A stretch of 64,000 bases of DNA from Frigidibacter sp. SD6-1 (GTDB lineage Bacteria; Pseudomonadota; Alphaproteobacteria; Rhodobacterales; Rhodobacteraceae). Under the pieces are notes generated by a model that was given only the letters and a program-made list of their open reading frames with translations, did no database searches and had not been told where the DNA came from. This document shows positions 60,609-64,000 of this stretch, in pieces. Positions within the stretch are counted from its first letter, which is position 1. Each line of letters begins with the position of its first letter. A program made the translations under genes and the position numbers. The stretch spans positions 1-64,000 of the forward strand of contig NZ_JARJNR010000012.1 in the NCBI RefSeq assembly GCF_030143255.1, written 5' to 3'.

Positions 60609-61791
60609 TGATATGCCGACCACCATTGCCTTGGCCGCAGCCGTTGCCGCGGCCTTCCTGCTAGGCGCCGCTGCCGCCCGTGCCGAAGGCGGGCCGCTCG
60701 GCCTTGGCCGCCCGGCACTGCCGGAGGAAATCGAGGCTTGGGATGTGGCCGTCCTGCCCGACGGCCAGGGCCTTCCCGTAGGCTCGGGCGACGTCGAAAC
60801 CGGCGACATGGTCTTTGGCGAAAACTGCGCGTCCTGCCATGGCGACTTCGCCGAAGGCCTCGACAGCTGGCCCGTACTTGCAGGCGGCGCAGGCAGCCTA
60901 AAGGACCCGCGCCCCGTCAAGACCATCGGCAGCTACTGGCCCTATCTCTCGACCGTCTTCGATTATGTCCACCGCTCGATGCCCTTCGGCCAGGCGCAGA
61001 CCCTGTCAGCGGACGACACCTATGCAATCACGGCCTTCCTTCTCTATTCGAACGGGCTCGTCGAAGACGACTTCGTCCTGACGAACGAGAATTTCACTTC
61101 GATTGTCATGCCGAATGCCGAAGGCTTCTACGTCGATGACCGGCCGGAGACGGAATATCCGCTGTTCTCTGTCGAACCCTGCATGGAGAACTGCCGGACC
61201 GCCGCGCCCGAAGTCACCAAGCGCGCCATCGAACTGAACGTGACGCCCGAGGATGAGGACGGCAAGCCTGCCGGGACCCTTCCGGTGATCTCGGCTGCCC
61301 TGACTGGTGCAACGGAAGCTCCGGCAGAGCCTGCAACCGAAACGGCGGAAGCTGCCCCGGAACCCGCCGCCGAACCCGCCACGACTGAGGTGGCCGAGGC
61401 GACCCTCGCCGAGCCGACGGCCGAAGCCGCTCCCGCTGCCACCGCCGAGGCTGCGCCCGCCGGGGCGGACCCTGCGTTGGTCGCCGCTGGCGAGACGGTT
61501 TTCAAGAAGTGCGCTGCCTGCCACAAGGTCGGCGAAAACGCGAAAAACGCGGTCGGTCCGGCGCTCAACGGAATGGTCGGCGGGCCCATGGGCCAGGCCG
61601 AAGGCTTCAAATACTCCGCCACTCTGGCCGAGATGGGGGCCGCAGGCGGGGTCTGGGATGCGCCCTCGCTGCATGCCTTCCTGGAAAACCCCAAGGGCTT
61701 CGTCAAGGGCACCAAAATGTCCTTCGCGGGCCTGAAGAAGCCCGAGGATCGCGACGCCGTCATCGCCTATCTGTCCACCTTCGGCCCCTGA
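60592..61791 (+). CDS. soxD: SoxD, dihaem cytochrome c of SoxCD
   Basis: A 399-residue protein with a signal peptide ([21 protein letters not shown]). Haem motifs are NCASCHGDF (about 79) in the first domain and KCAACHKVG (about 304) in the second. They are joined by an Ala/Glu/Pro-rich linker (about 240-290, repeats of AEAAPE type). MSFAGLKK in the C-terminal domain provides the axial Met. Receives electrons from SoxC. GAGAGG lies shortly before ATG inside soxC. Confidence 0.93.
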   Translation: MSKSLDDMPTTIALAAAVAAAFLLGAAAARAEGGPLGLGRPALPEEIEAWDVAVLPDGQGLPVGSGDVETGDMVFGENCASCHGDFAEGLDSWPVLAGGAGSLKDPRPVKTIGSYWPYLSTVFDYVHRSMPFGQAQTLSADDTYAITAFLLYSNGLVEDDFVLTNENFTSIVMPNAEGFYVDDRPETEYPLFSVEPCMENCRTAAPEVTKRAIELNVTPEDEDGKPAGTLPVISAALTGATEAPAEPATETAEAAPEPAAEPATTEVAEATLAEPTAEAAPAATAEAAPAGADPALVAAGETVFKKCAACHKVGENAKNAVGPALNGMVGGPMGQAEGFKYSATLAEMGAAGGVWDAPSLHAFLENPKGFVKGTKMSFAGLKKPEDRDAVIAYLSTFGP

Positions 61792-61793
61792 CG

Positions 61794-62498
61794 ATGCGCA
61801 AGGGTCGCTCTCTCTTCGGTCTTCTCTTTGCCTTGGGGGCCTTCCCCGGGGCAGCCGAAGAGATCGGCGATGCCGACCACGGCGGCGGCGTCTTCAACAA
61901 GGAATGTGCCGCCTGCCACCGCATCGGTCCCGAAGCGCAGCACCGCGTCGGGCCGCGCCTGACCGGGATCTTCGGTCGCCGCGCCGGGTCGGAAGAGGAT
62001 TTCAGCTACTCGAAGTCCATGGCACGGATGGGCGCGGACGGCCTGACCTGGACGCTAGAGACGCTTGACGCCTATATCGCCAATCCCAAGGCGCTGGTTT
62101 CAGGCACAAAGATGAACTACCGCGGCCTTGCGTCTGACGCCGACCGCGCCGACCTCATGGCCTTCCTGCGCGAGTTTTCCGACGAGCCGCAGAACATCCC
62201 CGAGGCAGAGCCGACAGCGTTGAAGACCAACCCCGACCTGTCGCCCGAAGTCCTCGCGATCAAGGGCGACCCGGCCTACGGCGAATACCTCGCCTCGGAA
62301 TGCCAGACCTGCCACCAGGCCGATGGCTCGGACCAAGGGATACCGTCGATTATCGCCTGGCCACCTGAGGACTTTGTCATCGCCATGCACGCCTACAAGC
62401 AGAAGCTGCGCCCGCATCCCGTCATGCAGATGATGGCAGGCCGCCTGAACGAAGAGGAAATCGCGGCACTTGCCGCATATTTTGCAACGCTTGAATGA
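61794..62498 (+). CDS. soxE: SoxE, dihaem c-type cytochrome
   Basis: A 234-residue protein with a signal peptide (RSLFGLLFALGAFPGAA). Haem sites are ECAACHRIG (about 38) and ECQTCHQAD (about 166). The first domain resembles class I cytochrome c (GTKMNYRGL axial Met); the second aligns with FccA-like haem domains. Starts 2 bases after the soxD stop. Upstream of soxF; SoxE and SoxF form a flavocytochrome like sulfide dehydrogenase FccAB. Confidence 0.9.
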   Translation: MRKGRSLFGLLFALGAFPGAAEEIGDADHGGGVFNKECAACHRIGPEAQHRVGPRLTGIFGRRAGSEEDFSYSKSMARMGADGLTWTLETLDAYIANPKALVSGTKMNYRGLASDADRADLMAFLREFSDEPQNIPEAEPTALKTNPDLSPEVLAIKGDPAYGEYLASECQTCHQADGSDQGIPSIIAWPPEDFVIAMHAYKQKLRPHPVMQMMAGRLNEEEIAALAAYFATLE

Positions 62499-62549
62499 CG
62501 AGGCGCGGGCCAACCGCGCCGGACTGCAACCCATGGGGAGGAGGACCCA

Positions 62550-63815
62550 ATGAAGCTGAACAGACGCCTCTTTCTTGGCACCGGCATCGCCGCTAGTGCG
62601 CTTCTGACCGCCCCCACCGTCTGGGGTCAGGCCAAACCCAAGGTCGTCGTCATCGGCGGCGGCGCAGGCGGGGCCACCGCCGCGCGCTACCTCGCCAAGG
62701 ACAGTCAGGGCGCGCTCGAAGTGACCCTCGTCGAGGCGAACCCGATCTACACCACCTGCTTCTTCTCGAACCTCTACCTCGGCGGCTTCCGCGAGTTCGA
62801 AAGCCTCCAGCACGGCTATGACAAGATGGCCGGCGCGGGCGTGACCGTGATCAACGACATCGCCACCGCCGTTGACCGCGCGGCAAAGACGGTGACGCTT
62901 GCCGGCGGCCAGGTCCTGCCCTACGACCGCCTCGTCCTGTCGCCCGGCATCGACTTCAAGGACGGCTCGGTCCCCGGCTGGTCCGTCGACACCCATGCCG
63001 AGATCATGCCCCACGCCTACAAGGCCGGCCCCCAGACCCAGCTTCTGAAGAAGATGGTTGAGGAAATGCCCGAAGGCGGCACCTTCGCCATGGTCGCCCC
63101 CCCGAACCCCTACCGCTGCCCGCCCGGCCCCTATGAGCGGATCAGCATGATCGCCCATGTCCTGAAGGGAAAGAACCCGACGGCCAAGATCCTGGTCCTT
63201 GACCCCAAGGACAAGTTCTCCAAGCAGGCGCTGTTCGAAGACGGCTGGCAGCGGCACTACGGCACGATGGTCGAATGGATCGGCCCCGATTTCGGTGGCG
63301 GCGCGGTCGAGGTGCGCCCCGACACGATGGAGGTCGTGATCGACGGCGAAGCCACCAAGGTCGATTGCTGCAACGTGATTCCCGGCCAGATGGCCGGCAA
63401 GATCGCGGCCCTTGCCGGGGTCACCGATGACAGCGGCTGGGCGCCGGTCGATCCCGCAACGATGAAGTCGAAGATGGACGAGAACGTTTGGGTCCTCGGC
63501 GACAGCTCGGCCCAGGGCGACATGCCGAAATCCGGCTTCTCGGCCAACAGCCAGGCCAAGGTCGCGTCCATGACCATCCGGGGCGAGCTGACCGGGTCAA
63601 AGACCTTCCCGGCGAAATACTCCAACACCTGCTGGTCGCTGCTTGCCCCCGACGACGGGGTCAAGGTCGGCGCGTCCTACGAATCCACGCCGGAAAAGAT
63701 CGCATCCGTGGAAAGCTTCGTCTCGGAGGTCGGCGAGGACGCCGCACTCCGCAAGGCGACCTACGAGGAGAGCCTCGGTTGGTACGCCGGGATCACCGCC
63801 GACATGTTCGGCTGA
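62550..63815 (+). CDS. soxF: SoxF, FAD-dependent sulfide dehydrogenase subunit
   Basis: A 421-residue flavoprotein with a twin-arginine signal (NRRLFLGTGIAASALL). FAD-binding GGGAGGATAARYL is at about 34-46. Redox cysteines are TTCFFSN and VDCCNVIPG, and NVWVLGDSSAQG is the second FAD motif. It is homologous to FccB and enhances Sox reactivity in Paracoccus. GGGGAGGAGGACCCA precedes ATG. Confidence 0.93.
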   Translation: MKLNRRLFLGTGIAASALLTAPTVWGQAKPKVVVIGGGAGGATAARYLAKDSQGALEVTLVEANPIYTTCFFSNLYLGGFREFESLQHGYDKMAGAGVTVINDIATAVDRAAKTVTLAGGQVLPYDRLVLSPGIDFKDGSVPGWSVDTHAEIMPHAYKAGPQTQLLKKMVEEMPEGGTFAMVAPPNPYRCPPGPYERISMIAHVLKGKNPTAKILVLDPKDKFSKQALFEDGWQRHYGTMVEWIGPDFGGGAVEVRPDTMEVVIDGEATKVDCCNVIPGQMAGKIAALAGVTDDSGWAPVDPATMKSKMDENVWVLGDSSAQGDMPKSGFSANSQAKVASMTIRGELTGSKTFPAKYSNTCWSLLAPDDGVKVGASYESTPEKIASVESFVSEVGEDAALRKATYEESLGWYAGITADMFG

Positions 63816-63878
63816 TCCCTTCCTCCCCAACTGGCGGGCGCGAGAACAGCGCACCCGTCATTCTCACGGAACTCGCCC

Positions 63879-64000
63879 ATGCTGACCCGCCGCTTGCTTC
63901 TGACCGCCACGGCCGCCGCCGCCCTCGCCCCCCGCAGGCTTTGGGCCTCCAGCACGCTGACCCTCGGCAGCCTCCAGATCGACACGCTCTCGGACGGCAA
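63879..64000 (+). CDS. SoxG/SoxH-like MBL-fold protein, partial
   Basis: Only the first 40 codons are present; the window cuts the gene. MLTRRLLLTATAAAALAPRR is a Tat-like signal, followed by LTLGSLQIDTLSDG, the first beta strand of metallo-beta-lactamase proteins found as soxG and soxH after soxF in Paracoccus. Which of the two it is cannot be decided. Confidence 0.7.
   Translation, partial: MLTRRLLLTATAAAALAPRRLWASSTLTLGSLQIDTLSDG

Overview
The window is high-GC alphaproteobacterial DNA, most likely from the Rhodobacterales (Rhodobacter/Paracoccus relatives). The evidence is the rpsF-rpsR-rplI operon, dense codon-biased GC-rich genes with ATGA overlaps, and a complete Kelly-Friedrich sox cluster in the Paracoccus pantotrophus order. 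All names come from reading translations and motifs; no database search was run.

Layout. (1) 1-15 kb, core and housekeeping: rpsF-rpsR-rplI; two low-GC secreted paralogues between duplicated terminators; cpdB; a META-like secreted protein; an EamA exporter; DUF4202; a TfoX C-terminal protein; lipA; aqpZ; katG with an Irr-type box; a histidine kinase without an adjacent response regulator; an MBL-fold hydrolase; and tRNA-Asn(GTT). (2) 15.07-25.33 kb, a 10.26-kb integrated element in tRNA-Asn, bounded by exact 48-bp direct repeats. It has a P4-type tyrosine recombinase, an AlpA-like regulator, a RepA/RecA-fold ATPase, an origin-like region with 9-bp iterons in a long inverted repeat, a coupled operon of small phage-like genes (one DUF5681), a DUF4145 protein and a PD-(D/E)XK-like protein. 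It has no recognisable capsid, tail or conjugation genes, so it looks like a satellite or cryptic plasmid-like island. (3) 25.4-31.2 kb: LysR, pxpA, biotin carboxyl carrier, biotin carboxylase, pxpB, pxpC and bioY. Together these have the parts of a split urea-carboxylase-like enzyme plus a LamB/YcsF hydrolase and a biotin importer. (4) 31.2-41 kb: an AraC regulator divergent from hydantoinase/oxoprolinase B and A and a complete Liv-type ABC transporter. (5) 41.16-42.09 kb: a decayed IS5-family element. (6) 42.1-50.6 kb: a catabolic cluster (enolase-superfamily enzyme, 2-hydroxyacid dehydrogenase, aldehyde dehydrogenase, SsuABC/ThiXYZ-like transporter, DapA-family lyase) with a divergent GlxA-type regulator. 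(7) 50.6-52 kb: an IS256 fragment and DNA with no supported gene. (8) 52-64 kb: soxT-soxR-soxS divergent from soxVW-XYZABCDEF and the start of a soxG/H-like MBL gene cut by the window edge.

How parts work together. The sox genes encode periplasmic thiosulfate oxidation: the SoxXA cytochrome conjugates sulfur to the SoxY cysteine in SoxYZ, SoxB hydrolyses the sulfone, SoxCD oxidises the sulfane sulfur, SoxVWS supply reductant, and SoxR represses. The 25-41 kb region reads as uptake and ATP-dependent opening of a cyclic amide or lactam (5-oxoproline- or hydantoin-like). The 42-49 kb region reads as catabolism of an acidic, probably sugar-acid-like, compound. Best candidates for something new are the tRNA-Asn element with its unusual origin, and the biotin-dependent PxpABC-like operon.
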